From Rhynchopus euleeides (Eukaryota; Euglenozoa; Diplonemea; Diplonemida; Diplonemidae): a stretch of DNA of 64,000 nt. Of the stretch, positions 20,506-30,950 are shown piece by piece. The position numbers and the translations under genes were made by a program. The stretch is taken from NCBI GenBank assembly GCA_963210315.1, contig OY723246.1, forward strand, positions 2,170,001 to 2,234,000, read 5' to 3'. The notes beneath the pieces were generated by a model. That model did not search any database. It was not told the DNA's origin and worked only from the letters and a program-made list of their open reading frames with translations. Each line of letters opens with the position of its first letter. Positions within the stretch are counted from its first letter, which is position 1.

Positions 20506-22875
20506 GCCCGAGCGACGGCACCTGAAGGCGGAAGGGTGGCCTGTCACACACAGCCTGCCAGATCCAGCTCGAGCACGGTGACGCGACGTGAGCTTTCCGA
20601 GGGCGACAGTTTTCGTGTACCAATGCAACGCCCCCGGACACGCCCCCGAGAAGCCGGCACGTCTGTCGTGCCCAGCTTATCTGCGCGAATGCCGACTACG
20701 CGCACCCCGGCGTCAAGCGGATGCCCGCACACGCCCCAAGCGGGGCATACTCCGTCGAAGCATAGTCTCCCTGCCGGGGGACACACATTCAAGCCTGCAT
20801 TATTCACAGGGGTCAGGGGGAGTTCCGGGCGTCTGTGGCCCGGTGTTGAGACGTACGACCTCACAGTTCCATGCAGGGAAGGGGAGCTGCTGACTGGACA
20901 CCTGCGAGGTGCCGTGGGACATACACAGAGATCAGGTATCCAACACAGCCGAGACGCTCTCCCAAGCTGCACTGCTCGGGGAGCAAAAGAAGCAGCGACT
21001 GAGAGACGCGTCCGCATCGCCTGTGTCAGCGGTGCCGCCGCTGAGGGGGTCCACCGAAACCGCAGCCATGGCAGCGGGCCGAGATCATTCCACAAGGTTG
21101 GGGGGCAGTCGGCCAGTCTTCCCGAGTACCCAGCAGCCTACTCGACAAGCCCGAACAGCGACTGCAGCGTGCGACAAGCTCCGGTCCGCGGGGACTCACC
21201 TCTCTCATTAAGAAGGCGACTCCGAGAATCCTTCTGGCATGCCCACACCTCCAGGGCCTCGAATTTCCTCACGCACCGGGAAATACGCCCTCCACACTGA
21301 GTCCGGGCGTTACCACTGAATCGACGCCACGTGGGGCCACAGGGCCTCCGTTTGATGCGCTGTCTACGAGGCGGGCGATGGGGCAGGTACAGTGGGGATC
21401 AGCCCAGTGGGAAGGGGGCCGCAGGAACGTGTTGTCCACCGCTCGAGCGGAGTTCAGGAGACGACAGTGCGCGCGATCGCCCTCGTTCACCCAGAAGGGC
21501 CGGCACCTCTCACACCTACCCCTGGGCACTCCATGCAGCGTCTCCAGTGCGCCATGAAGAGGCGCGTTGGGCTTCACCCCGCAACTCGCTCGCAGCCAGC
21601 GAAGACCGGAGAGGACACAGAGAGCCACAGAGCGATCGAGATCACGCCGGAAAGCACCGGGTGTTGGCCGGGCTCCCGAAGGGCGAGAGTGTAAGACGGC
21701 CGGACAGTAGACTGCTGCGGAGGAGCTGGGAGGCGAGTTTCAGACTGTGATTTCTCGATCCGCCGAGCCCTGTCCCCAGGCGAGAGCTGCCGGGTCATGG
21801 TGGCTGAATATGCACGAGCGTCGCGGTGGTGGTGCTGGGAGCGCACCAGAGGACTGTCACGCTGAGGGGCTGGGCATGGCCACTGACTACCTGGATACGG
21901 CCGTCTCAGTGCATCGCCCGGGGTGCAAAACGACATCGAGGATGTCAGGAAGAAGGGTCATGTGGGCACACACCAATATGTCGGAGACGTGAAGAAGCCT
22001 CGAGGGGAAGGGTTCCCCAGGGGATGGAGGATCCCGAAGAGGTACAGGGTGAGGATTCAAATACCCGGAGTGGGAAACGCACCAGACGTCGGGGGTCAGC
22101 CAAGAGCGGGTGGTTGCAGCACAGGCGGGGCTGTGTGCAACCTTTGCCCCCTTAGTTTCGCCGGGTTGAGACGCATCAACTCTCTCGCCGGGTGCGGCAA
22201 CTGGAGAGACAGGCATGTTGTCGATAGGGCACACCAAGAATCACGAGGCTGACCACACGACGGCGGCACACGGCCGAGGCAGGCGGATCCCCTCAGCGAG
22301 TGAGGTTCGATCGTTTTCCGTACAAGGTGCTCGTGACAACGTAGAAAGCGGTACATTACCATCGGAGGGATGCATACGATGGGCGACGGAGCCTGATCAC
22401 TTCAATAGTAGACCGTTCGCGCGGCGTCCCTAAGTCCTTGGGTCCTAAGGGTCCTGGGTGGAAGCGTCCAATGCAACACTCACAGCATAGAGGCCAAGTG
22501 TTTCTCGTAGTATTTTGCACATAACACACCTGTGTGGTACGGGAAATGCTACGAGGAACGCGATGGACTCGGGACTGCTGCTGGCCTCTCTTGCTATGGT
22601 TTACTTATGTTTCGTGCTCCACCTGCTCCACCTCATTCTGCACTTCAGATGATCCACTTCACGTGGGTTACGGGGTTTGGGACAACGATGATATGTTGTG
22701 TCCGACGACAAGGTAAGGTAAGCTCATCGAGGTACACCAAACCGGAGTTGTCAAATCAAAAAAAAATATGGGGGGGGGGGGGTTTCAAAGTGCAAGAGGT
22801 GGAGCCCGTTCAACAGGTGGAAGCGTCCAATGCAACACTCACAGCATAGAGGCCAAGTGTTTCTCGTAGTATTTT

Positions 22876-24017
22876 CTGGAGGGCAGGCCGTCTCTAGGGT
22901 TGAGGAGTGGAGAGATTGAGTAGGCTCTGCCCGGGGGGGGGGCAGGCACAAGGAAATACGGCAGAGTTCTGCACTTTCGACACGCTCTTCTTCAGCTGTC
23001 TCCAGCGGATCTGCCGGCTCTTTCGGTTGTCCCGATGCTGCAATTCACTGCATCCTCGGCACAGACAAGCAGGAATGTGGGGTATTGAGGCATGTTTATT
23101 GGGGAAGCACGGCTGTGTGCAGTGTGAATGCGAAAGGCAAAAAACGAAGTCTCGTTTTTTCATTTGTTTCTCCTCCGTGACTGGGGTCCTGCACGAACGA
23201 TCCCTGTGTGGTGTACACCAGCCCTCTGTTTTTGGGTTTAGCCCCCCCTTGTGTGAACTCTTTGCGAAAGCAGGAAAAAAAACTAATTTTGCACTTTGAA
23301 ACTCCACGAATCATGCAATCCCTCCTTACCAGCACCGCCTTGCCCGGCGCGAAGAACGAAATGTTCGAAGAGAGTCCCCGAGACCCTTTCCTCAGCTGCT
23401 CACTGAGGACCAGATTGACTTTGGTGAGATGATAATCGCCAAGAGCAACAGGCGCCACATTCGGCCATCCGTTCGGAATAATTACCGTGCTTTTTTCAAC
23501 AGTTTGAAGAACGGCATGAAACAAAAGGCAAAAAAGCTGTGCATTCCGGAAGACCCGCCATATTGGTTGCAGATTAGGGGCTGATATTCCGTGTCTGTGT
23601 CCTGTAAGAGCAAAGCAGGTCTGCATATGCCGGTTTGCAATCGCGCCTGTGCACTGCCAACTGGTCGAAGGGCCGATCCCCCTCCCCCCCCCCTCCCCCC
23701 CCCCCCCCCCCCCGAACTGGAAGCCATCCGCGATATCACCATGCCACATGCTACCAACCTGGATATGTGCCTGGAGACATGCCGCACTGATTTGCCGACA
23801 GCTGGCACCTCAGCGCCGGAACCTAACGGCCTTGATTGCCAACGCCTCAAGCCACTCCGTTAAACTTGCCCCAAACACACCACCACCACCACCACCACCA
23901 CCACCCTCAGGAATCATCGGGCCGAACGGGCGAAGTGAGGGGCAGGGGAGGGCAGAGCGGCACCACCTTCTTTCTGGGGCCGCTTCCCCCCCGACCCCCC
24001 TCATCTACCGACCTCAG
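22876..24017. other. Intergenic with C-rich tract and candidate splice acceptor
   Basis: No ORF here looks like a gene. A long C/T tract lies at 23683-23714 and a CAC microsatellite at 23879-23904. A second pyrimidine-rich stretch ends in CAG at 24015-24017, 79 nt before the ATG of the next gene, and could be a spliced-leader acceptor. Confidence 0.4.
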
Positions 24018-24096
24018 TGAGGGCCCAGGGGGTGGGGTCCCCCCCATACACCCACACGCACCCCCGAATCTACAACAGTACTGCGTCCGGCACGAC

Positions 24097-26808
24097 ATGG
24101 CTGCGCAGTGGGCGCCGATGGACACAAATCCGCAACTGCGCAGCGGGATGCCGTCGCCGCTGAGGGCTGTTGCCTCCCGCCGCAGCTCTGCCACAAGCCT
24201 GCTGGTGTGTCGTGTCGCGTTCGCCGCTGTCTTGCTGCAGGCAGCACTGCCTGTGGGCGGGGTGTCTCACCTGCTGGACCGTGACACGATCTACCCGACA
24301 TCAGGCGAGGCGAAGGACATCTCTGTGGATGACAACGGGACAGAGATGTTCGCAAGCACCTCGGTGGCCCTGCTGGTCTTCCGTCTTGAGGGTGGCGTGT
24401 TCGTCCAGCGGGGGTTGGTCGGAGGCAGCTACCAGTCCAGCGTCGTGGCTGTGCACCAGCCCTCCCTGCTGTACGCAACTGAGCCCGACAGGCTCAACAC
24501 CATCGATTTCTCAGACCCGGCCGCACCCAAGGTTGTCGGCCACGTGATTGTTCCCCAGGGAATCTCTGGTTACTGCGCCCGCATCGCACAGCACAAGAAG
24601 GCGCCCAACGTATTATACTTGGGGTGCCATGGCGATGGCATCGCTGTGGTTGACGTGACGAACAAGATCAAGCCAGAGTACCTCAAACACATTGTGGTGG
24701 ACACTGCGCGCGACACGAAGGGCGTGACAGTCGACTCGGAACGGAATCGTCTGTTTGTGTGCACCGGCACACCCACGGGGGGTGTCCACATGTATGACGT
24801 GTCTGATGCGCGGAATCCGATGCACATCGGATTCCAGGAGACCACGCAGTCTGCTTATGAAACCGTCATCCGCGGCACATACCTTTATGTTGCGGACGCA
24901 GGGGACCTTGAGATATACGACACAGCAGGGGATGTGTTCGTGAGGATCGGGGCCTGCTGCTCGACAGGGCCTTCGCCGCTCAACTTCGTTGGGATTGCCC
25001 TGCGGGGGAACTATGCTGTGCTGTCCGACTTCAACAGGCGTGTCGTGGTGGTTGATGTGGCGGACCCGCAGATGAGCTTCCTGGATCGGTACAAGGTGAC
25101 GATCGACACAGGGAAGGAGGGTGTTATCATCGCGAAGCTTGCCGACGGCGTGGTGCGGATCTTCCAGGCCCTCGGCAACACCGGCGTCGCGGTGTACGCC
25201 CCGGACCTCACGCCCGCCCCGCCCACACCCGCACCCGACACCCCCATACCCACGACCCCAGCGCCGCCCACCGCTACCCCCACCGTCGCCCCCACCCCCG
25301 CCCCGGACACGCCTGCGCCGGACACCGAAGCCCCGCCAACCCCCTCGCCCACCACCGACACCCCCGACACCCCGCTGCCCACCGACACACCGGCACCCAC
25401 CGCCACGCTGGAACCGCCGCCACCACCCCCAACGCCGTCGCCCCCGTCGCCTGGGGAGACGCCACCACCCCCAACGCCGGCGACGGACGGGCCCTCCTCT
25501 TCGACTGAACTGCCTGAAACTGAGTTGCCCGCAACTGAGTCGCCTGCACCTAACACGCTCACCACTGTGTCGCCTGCACCGAACACACCCAATACCACGA
25601 GCCCATTTTCACCCTACTCTCTGACGCCTCTTCCTGAGCTGGACGCACGAGCTCCCACACCGTGGGAAGCCGTACGCGAGCACGACGCCGACAGGGTGCA
25701 GGGATCCGCTTCTGCAAGCGTGGTGGGCTCCATCGCAAGCTCCGGTGGCGCCGCGGCGGTCGCCACACGCCTCGTCGTCGTCAGCGGCTGGTGCCGGCGC
25801 AACGGCACCCGCAGCAGCTTCCCCCTCTCCCTCCACCCCACGGGCCTCACCGTCGCCGGCAGCCCCGAGCTGGGCATGGTGCTGGGCAACGTCCTGATCA
25901 CCGCAGGCTTCGCCCTCCTCTGCTCCCTCCTCGTCCTCGCCATCGAGCGCGGCGGCGCACACATCGCACCCTCCATGATCGAATCCCTCGACGCCCAGGG
26001 CCTGCTCCGCTTCCCCTCCGCACCGCTCTTCGTCTTCACCCTGCTCTACCAGGGCACGTCGCTGGGGGGCATGGTGCTGCTCCTCCACCCACCCAACACC
26101 TGGATGTTCCTGGTGGGCGCCGCCACCATGCTCGTCTGTTGCGGGGTGCCTCTCAGCGTGTTCTACAGCGTCAACAGCGGGGTGGCCCATCAGGCGGTGT
26201 ACGTCTTAGATCCGCAGGGGCGAAGCACCTTGTCGGATCTGGTGCTGGGCCCAGGCGAGTGGGTCAACACCTCGCGGCAGACCGACTGGGTGAAGCGGTA
26301 TGCCTCCGTGATGCGGGGGTACCGCGAGGGGTTCGCCTGGTTCCTCTTCTTCGAGTTCTGCCAGTCCTTCGCGATCGCGGGGATCCACGCGCTGGACACA
26401 GACAACTTCATGGCGTGCGGGCATGTCAAGGCTGCCACCGCTGCGGTGTTCTTCGTGATGCTCATCATACACGCCGCCATGTGGCCCCACGCGAGGTTCC
26501 GCGACAGCTTCTGCCAATGCATCAACCTCGGCAGCCAGTGCACTGCCATGATTCTCCTCGCCGCAAGCTACTACAGCGACGACAAAAGCAACTGGCTGTT
26601 CGACGTTGCCAACGACCTCCTCCTCATCACCATCGTTCTCCTGATAATCAAGGCGGTGCTGGACATGGTGTGCGAGGCACGCATCATATTCACGGGGAGG
26701 CGGAAGCGCCTGCAGGAGATGATGTATGTTCGCATGCACCGCAGCAACACCACTGTGTCTGTGCGTGGCCTGGAGGACTTCAAGCTCCTGGGGGGGCCGT
26801 CAGTGTAG
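24097..26808 (+). CDS. LVIVD beta-propeller / Pro-Thr stalk / seven-helix membrane protein
   Basis: The 903-residue product from ATG 24097 (other possible starts 24118 and 24148; the frame is open to 23836) begins with a signal segment (LLVCRVAFAAVLLQAALPVGG). Residues about 50-365 form a propeller of LVIVD-type repeats (GIAVVDVTNKIKPEYL, VHMYDVSDARNPMHIG, RVVVVDVADPQMSFL). A Pro/Thr/Ser stalk spans about 369-520. Seven hydrophobic helices lie at about residues 588-868. The LHPTG...VLGN lead-in and the LVLGPGEWV loop match LHPLG...VVGN and IFLGKGDWV in the 14209-15726 domain. The short basic C-terminus (TGRRKRLQEM) should be cytoplasmic. I know no named family with this membrane module; receptor, adhesion or transport roles are all possible. 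Confidence 0.85.
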   Translation: MAAQWAPMDTNPQLRSGMPSPLRAVASRRSSATSLLVCRVAFAAVLLQAALPVGGVSHLLDRDTIYPTSGEAKDISVDDNGTEMFASTSVALLVFRLEGGVFVQRGLVGGSYQSSVVAVHQPSLLYATEPDRLNTIDFSDPAAPKVVGHVIVPQGISGYCARIAQHKKAPNVLYLGCHGDGIAVVDVTNKIKPEYLKHIVVDTARDTKGVTVDSERNRLFVCTGTPTGGVHMYDVSDARNPMHIGFQETTQSAYETVIRGTYLYVADAGDLEIYDTAGDVFVRIGACCSTGPSPLNFVGIALRGNYAVLSDFNRRVVVVDVADPQMSFLDRYKVTIDTGKEGVIIAKLADGVVRIFQALGNTGVAVYAPDLTPAPPTPAPDTPIPTTPAPPTATPTVAPTPAPDTPAPDTEAPPTPSPTTDTPDTPLPTDTPAPTATLEPPPPPPTPSPPSPGETPPPPTPATDGPSSSTELPETELPATESPAPNTLTTVSPAPNTPNTTSPFSPYSLTPLPELDARAPTPWEAVREHDADRVQGSASASVVGSIASSGGAAAVATRLVVVSGWCRRNGTRSSFPLSLHPTGLTVAGSPELGMVLGNVLITAGFALLCSLLVLAIERGGAHIAPSMIESLDAQGLLRFPSAPLFVFTLLYQGTSLGGMVLLLHPPNTWMFLVGAATMLVCCGVPLSVFYSVNSGVAHQAVYVLDPQGRSTLSDLVLGPGEWVNTSRQTDWVKRYASVMRGYREGFAWFLFFEFCQSFAIAGIHALDTDNFMACGHVKAATAAVFFVMLIIHAAMWPHARFRDSFCQCINLGSQCTAMILLAASYYSDDKSNWLFDVANDLLLITIVLLIIKAVLDMVCEARIIFTGRRKRLQEMMYVRMHRSNTTVSVRGLEDFKLLGGPSV

Positions 26809-26910
26809 GTATAATACAGGTCCCCAAAATCTGCATCCTGTTTAATACAGTTTAATACAGTTTAATACAGGTTTAATACAGTTTAAGACAGTTTAATACA
26901 GGTTTTGTAC
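26809..26910. repeat. TTTAATACAG repeats, left block
   Basis: About six imperfect 10-11-bp units, the same motif as the longer block at 27789-27927. The two blocks bracket the hAT-like remnant. Confidence 0.8.
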
Positions 26911-27327
26911 ACTATAGTACCCTTGTGTGCAGGTCATGGGGGCAGAGGGGGTGTCGCTTCTTTGGAGAGGGGGCCCGGCCTGGAAGTAGGGGTTCTCTAC
27001 AACACGGCTGAAGATGAACCGACACCAGGCGATGTCGATCATTGCCCTCTCGCTGGCTGAGGGCAGGGGAACACCGAGCGCCATCCGCTTCGCCGGTCCT
27101 GGGCCGTCAGTCCCCGGGGCCTTCCTCTTCGGGGTGGTGGTGGGGGCGTCCGTGGCCTTCTGCTTCACGGCCTCGGGGGCCTTCTCGCAGCCCCGCAGGT
27201 GGCTCTTGAGCCGCGATGCGGACTTCCCCGAGGCGCGCAAGCCACAGTGCTTGCACTTCGTCGCCTCGGTGAACTCACCGTGGCTCCAGCAGGCAGGACG
27301 TCCCCCCGACATTTTTCCCAGGTGCAA
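26893..27327 (-). pseudogene. N-terminal fragment of a hAT-like transposase (BED-type finger)
   Basis: The 144-codon minus frame (a better start is MSGG at 27312) has a BED-like zinc finger: CKHCG, then SRLKSHLRGC, giving Cys-Cys-His-Cys ligands, preceded by the aromatic W..F pair. After a basic Pro/Lys linker comes MIDIAWCRFIFSRVVENPYF, resembling the start of the hAT RNase H-like core (AxxxFI...V.NP.F). It then runs into the TTTAATACAG repeats, so the catalytic part and dimerisation region are gone. Confidence 0.65.
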
Positions 27328-27331
27328 ATTT

Positions 27332-27356
27332 CTCGGGCGCGCTTCGCGCGCCCGAG
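27332..27356. other. Perfect 11-bp GC hairpin with 3-nt loop
   Basis: CTCGGGCGCGC and its exact complement flank a TTC loop, equivalent to a GAA loop on the other strand. The same GCGAAGC type of mini-hairpin occurs twice in the long hairpin at 42637-42767. Confidence 0.85.
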
Positions 27357-27788
27357 ACTACGCGGAGATGGCCACTCGCATACGCTCAAGGACTTGCGAG
27401 ACAGGCACACGCTACAGGGGGGGTCTGGGGGGCGGAGCCCCCCAGCCGCCGGAGGCCACGGTAGTGAGCATCTGTTCCTTGCACGTGTCAACGACTTGCT
27501 GCACGAACTTGACAGACAGCTCTTAGACTCAAGGCGGCTCTGCACCGGGGCTGAACATGCTCCCCAGCCAGGAGACCCCATTCCTACTGGTCCCCAGGGA
27601 AATCTCCCCCCGCCCCCGCTAAAAGTGACCCCCCAGGGGGCCCAAACTGCGGGGGGGGGGTCTTTGACCCCCCCCCCGACCCCCCTTAGATTAGGCCCTG
27701 TGATGGATAATCCTCCTGTGTGGGGGTCTGTGTGGTGCCGTACCTGCAGTGACAAACGTACCTTGTACTAAACTCAAAAAGCGCCGAG
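27357..27788. other. Non-coding part of the hAT-like remnant
   Basis: The stretch 27412-27480 recurs in inverted orientation at 44895-44967, including the stem GGGGGGCGGAGCCCCCC. No ORF recognised. Confidence 0.4.
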
Positions 27789-27927
27789 TTTAATACAGTT
27801 TAATACAGTTTAATACAGTTTAATACAGTTTAATACAGTTTAATACAGTTTAATACAGTTTAATACAGTTTAATACAGTTTAATACAGTTTAATACAAAC
27901 GTGTTTAATACAGTTTAATACAGGGCC
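27789..27927. repeat. TTTAATACAG tandem repeat, right block
   Basis: About thirteen units of exactly 10 bp, with one interruption near 27896-27903. Confidence 0.95.
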
Positions 27928-28227
27928 TGCCTACACTGGGGGCCGTCGGGTTCCCGCCTGGATGAGACGTGTGTCACCTGCCGAGGGGATGTGGATCTGA
28001 ACGTGTCGCATTCCACAATGGGGAACTGCTCTGCTGCGGTGCTCTCGGCGTCGCCCAGCGCAGGCGCGATGACGGAGGTGCAGAGCACCGCGCCCACAGC
28101 GCTCGGCCTGCTGAGCAGCATTGCCACACCGAGGGGTGCCTGCGGGAGATCTGTCGATACAGCTCTTTTGATGTGAAGGTCGGGCGGCCGGCGGCCACCT
28201 GATGCTTTCCCGCCCCCCCCCCCCCTA

Positions 28228-29366
28228 GGGGGGGTCAAATGCCACCCTTTTACGTGGACAAACACGATTTTTCAAAAAACCGGCGCAGAGGCCCCAAAGC
28301 CCCCGTAAACCCTCCAAAACCCCCCAGATCGGTCCGGAAACCCATCGAACCCCACTTTTCCACCATTCCGGGCACCTCAGGTGCCCGAATTGGGGTACCT
28401 AAATTTTGTGCCACCGTTTGGTACCGGACAGTGCCACTGTGTGGGAGGTTGGAAAAGAAAATGCCCCAACACACCACATCTGAGGGTTGCAATGCATGTT
28501 GCTTGCCAACCACGTCATCCGGTGGGTGTCAGGCGCTATGTAGGTGGCATTAGCCAGGTCTTCGATGAGTTCTGGCTTGTATATGTACCTCCCTGCCACC
28601 ATGCACCGGGAGGCTGCCTGTAGGTACGGAACAAGTCCAGATGGTCGTGTGATTCCTGTGCAGCAGTGCTCCACAACCGGGATGTGTTGACAACGACTGT
28701 TGCAACACGAGCTGTACATTCCGGGAACACACGAAGTGCGCTGTCGTGGTACCCATTGTGCCAGAATTGGTAGTTGCTGCGGTCTACTTTGCCTGGCCCA
28801 AGAGCACTGGTACTGAACGGTGCAATATGCGTGGCGAGGTGAATGCAACGGAAGGGCGCAAAGTCAATACAGCTCTCGGATGGCGGGTGGTGGTGCCACT
28901 AGTGTGTGACGTTCACTCGAGGATACAACGCATCACAATGAATCAGCAACCGTGGACCGAGTACAATACGCTCTCTGTGGCTGGTGTGGGGGACAAAGGC
29001 AGTGCCTGTGCCGCAGGCAGGGAGGTACATATACAAGCCAGAACACATCGAAGACCTGGCTCATGCCACCTACATAGCGCCTGACACCCACCGGATGGCA
29101 AGCAACATGCATTGCAACCCTCAGATGTGGTGTGTTGGGGCATTTTCTTTTCCAACCTCCCACACAGTGGCACTGTCCGGTACCAAACGGTGGCACAAAA
29201 TTTAGGTACCCCAATTCGGGCACCTGAGGTGCCCGGAATGGTGGAAAAGTGGGGTTCGATGGGTTTCCGGACCGATCTGGGGGGGTTTGGAGGGTTTACG
29301 GGGGCTTTGGGGCCTCTGCGCCGGTTTTTTGAAAAATCGTGTTTGTCACCCCCATTTGACCCCCCC
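28228..29366. mobile_element. TA-flanked foldback element with 350-bp inverted arms
   Basis: The left arm (28228 to about 28605) and right arm (about 29015 to 29366) are near-perfect reverse complements over their outer 350 nt. The termini are GGGGGGGTCAAATG and its complement, each bordered by a TA dinucleotide (28226-28227 and 29367-29368). The loop of about 400 nt has no transposase. It is a non-autonomous cut-and-paste type element; the superfamily cannot be named from the ends alone. The right arm has small gaps relative to the left (for example near 28510). Confidence 0.8.
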
Positions 29367-29654
29367 TACCCCCCCCCCCCCTCCCCCGTCGTCACAGCGT
29401 GGATTTTATTGAGATCCTTCAGTGGCTCTGTTGTCGAGCCACATCTAGCGTGGCCGCGTGATTATTTTTTTTAAGCACACTCGTGTGAGCGGAAAGCGCC
29501 CCACCACAGCTGCAACCAAACGTGCTCTATACACTAACCCCACCCTTCATCAGGCTCAGGGTGTGATCAGTTCAGGGTTTTGTGTGTAGAAGCGTCAACG
29601 CATCAAACTATCAAGCAGGCGAGAGAATCAAGAGGGGAGCAAGAGTGACAGAAG

Positions 29655-29876
29655 CGGACAGAGTACGCCGAGCTGCGTGTATAGGAGAGGAACAGAACGG
29701 GCTGAGGGAGTACGCCGAGCTGCGTGTATAGGAGAGGAACAGAAACTACGCCGAGCTGCGTGTATAGGAGAGAAACAGAAACTACGCCGAGCTGCGTGAA
29801 TAGGAGAGGAACAGAAACTACGCCGAGCTGCGTGAATAGGAGAGGAACAGTAACTACGCCGAGCTGCGTAACAGAG
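29655..29876 (+). repeat. 36-bp leader repeats of element 2
   Basis: About six copies of a unit containing ACTACGCCGAGCTGCGTG and TAGGAGAGGAACAGA precede the gag ATG, with some units shortened. They are free of stops in the gag frame, but an ATG inside them would only be reached by an alternative start. Confidence 0.85.
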
Positions 29877-29879
29877 AAG

Positions 29880-30950
29880 ATGGCCACTCTGGATTGGGAC
29901 ACCCTGAGGGTTCCCGACCCCGCCCACCCCGACAACGAGCCAGCAGAGCGTCGCCCCGAGTGCATATTCGAAACGTGCAATACTACACACACAGCCAGGA
30001 CCGCATTCAGCTGCCACGACTGCGGTGGGACCACGGTCAGGACGTGCTTGAGAGAGCACATCCCGGCGCACGTCGTCCCCGAATGGCTCGAGGGCGCAGG
30101 GGACAGGGGCTGGGTGTGCCCCGAGTGCGCATGGGTCCGGCAGGCAGTCGACGAGGAGACCGCGGCGGACCTGGCAGCAGCGACGGGCGAGCTAGGCGAG
30201 GACGGGGAGTACAGCGAGGCGGACAGCCAGAGTGGCACGGGCCTCCAGCACAGGGACGCACACCACCCCGCCGACTCGAACACCGATCTCCGCGTGGCGA
30301 ACTCGCTGGAGTACCTGCTGAAATTGACAGGCCGGCTGGAGAAGGAACAGAAGGAGCTGAAGAAGACCGTGGAGACGCAGGCGAAGCAGATCGCCACCCT
30401 GCAGAAGGCGCTGCAGCGGACGGAGGCCGAGCTGCCCGCCGATTTCTCCGCCCACATCGTGTCGACCTGGGGATCGTCGATCGCCACTGTCCCCGGACGC
30501 AGGTTGGTGAAAGCTGAGGTATCCCGGGTTTTCCGACAGGCGGAGCTCAGCGATGCCCCGAGCTCACCAGACTGGCAACACCAGCTCATCCAGGCCTTCG
30601 ACGCTCTGTTTCAGACAATGGGACTGATCCGCGACGACGATGATCCGGATCGCTTTACCGAGGCCCTCCACAAGACAATCGTCGTTATGAACTCGCACTT
30701 TCTCCTGAAGGGGCGCGCGGGCGCCCGCCTCTACCTGGCAAAGGCGAAGATTATGGACCCAGCGAAGTACGATGCGGTGACACACGGGCGCCTACTCCGG
30801 GAGGGGCGGGCCACGCAGGACGACACACAGGAGAGGCGGGCCGCGTTTCAGGAGCGGTTCCTGCAGGAGCGTAACACGCAGGACCGCCCCGCGCCCTACT
30901 CGGGAAAGGGCCACCACAAAGGACGGGGGGGGAAAGGCAAGCGACAGTGA
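29880..30950 (+). CDS. Gag-like protein with PHD-like finger, element 2
   Basis: 356 residues from MATLDWDTL, chosen because the upstream sequence is tandem repeat. Residues about 25-80 carry a Cys/His cluster (CIFETC, SCHDCGG, TCLREH, GWVCPEC) resembling a PHD finger, including the Trp before the last Cys pair. Next come an acidic linker, a coiled coil (LTGRLEKEQKELKKTVETQ), a helical core related to element 1 gag (LPADFSAHIVSTWG; YLAKAKIMDPAKYD), and an Arg/Gly/Lys tail (GKGHHKGRGGKGKRQ). It probably forms the RNA-protein particle. It ends at UGA 30948-30950 in the context CAG-UGA-CUC, close to the CAG-UGA-CUG of element 1. Confidence 0.75.
   Translation: MATLDWDTLRVPDPAHPDNEPAERRPECIFETCNTTHTARTAFSCHDCGGTTVRTCLREHIPAHVVPEWLEGAGDRGWVCPECAWVRQAVDEETAADLAAATGELGEDGEYSEADSQSGTGLQHRDAHHPADSNTDLRVANSLEYLLKLTGRLEKEQKELKKTVETQAKQIATLQKALQRTEAELPADFSAHIVSTWGSSIATVPGRRLVKAEVSRVFRQAELSDAPSSPDWQHQLIQAFDALFQTMGLIRDDDDPDRFTEALHKTIVVMNSHFLLKGRAGARLYLAKAKIMDPAKYDAVTHGRLLREGRATQDDTQERRAAFQERFLQERNTQDRPAPYSGKGHHKGRGGKGKRQ

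Larger units (their letters stand above)
17675..22875 (+). mobile_element. Large non-autonomous YR-type element, copy 1 (A1-internal-B1A2B2)
   Basis: Half A (247 nt, from GCACATAACACACCTGTGTG) occurs at 17675-17921 and 22517-22763. Half B (59 nt, GTGGAAGCGTCCAATGC to CTCGTAGTATTTT) occurs at 22458-22516 and 22817-22875. The order A1-B1A2B2 is the split direct repeat of Ngaro/PAT-type YR elements. Between them I find no gag, YR or RT, only two tandem arrays and unrecognised sequence, so mobilisation must rely on another element. The sequence just before B1 (GGTCCTAAGGGTCCTGG) resembles that before B1 in element 1, showing common ancestry. An inverted, near-identical copy is at 56821-61614. Confidence 0.8.

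Noticed and set aside
20266..21300. 344-codon frame inside the 17.7-kb element, partly kept in copy 2
   Set aside because: Its conservation follows from the recent duplication; no motif, and its start lies in the LINE insertion that copy 2 lacks.
23096..23749. 217-codon minus-strand frame
   Set aside because: No recognisable domain, begins in homopolymer sequence, opposite in strand to all host genes.
26890..27930. Telomeric or centromeric origin for the TTTAATACAG repeats
   Set aside because: The unit is not a known telomere motif and the blocks are short and internal, next to transposon remnants.
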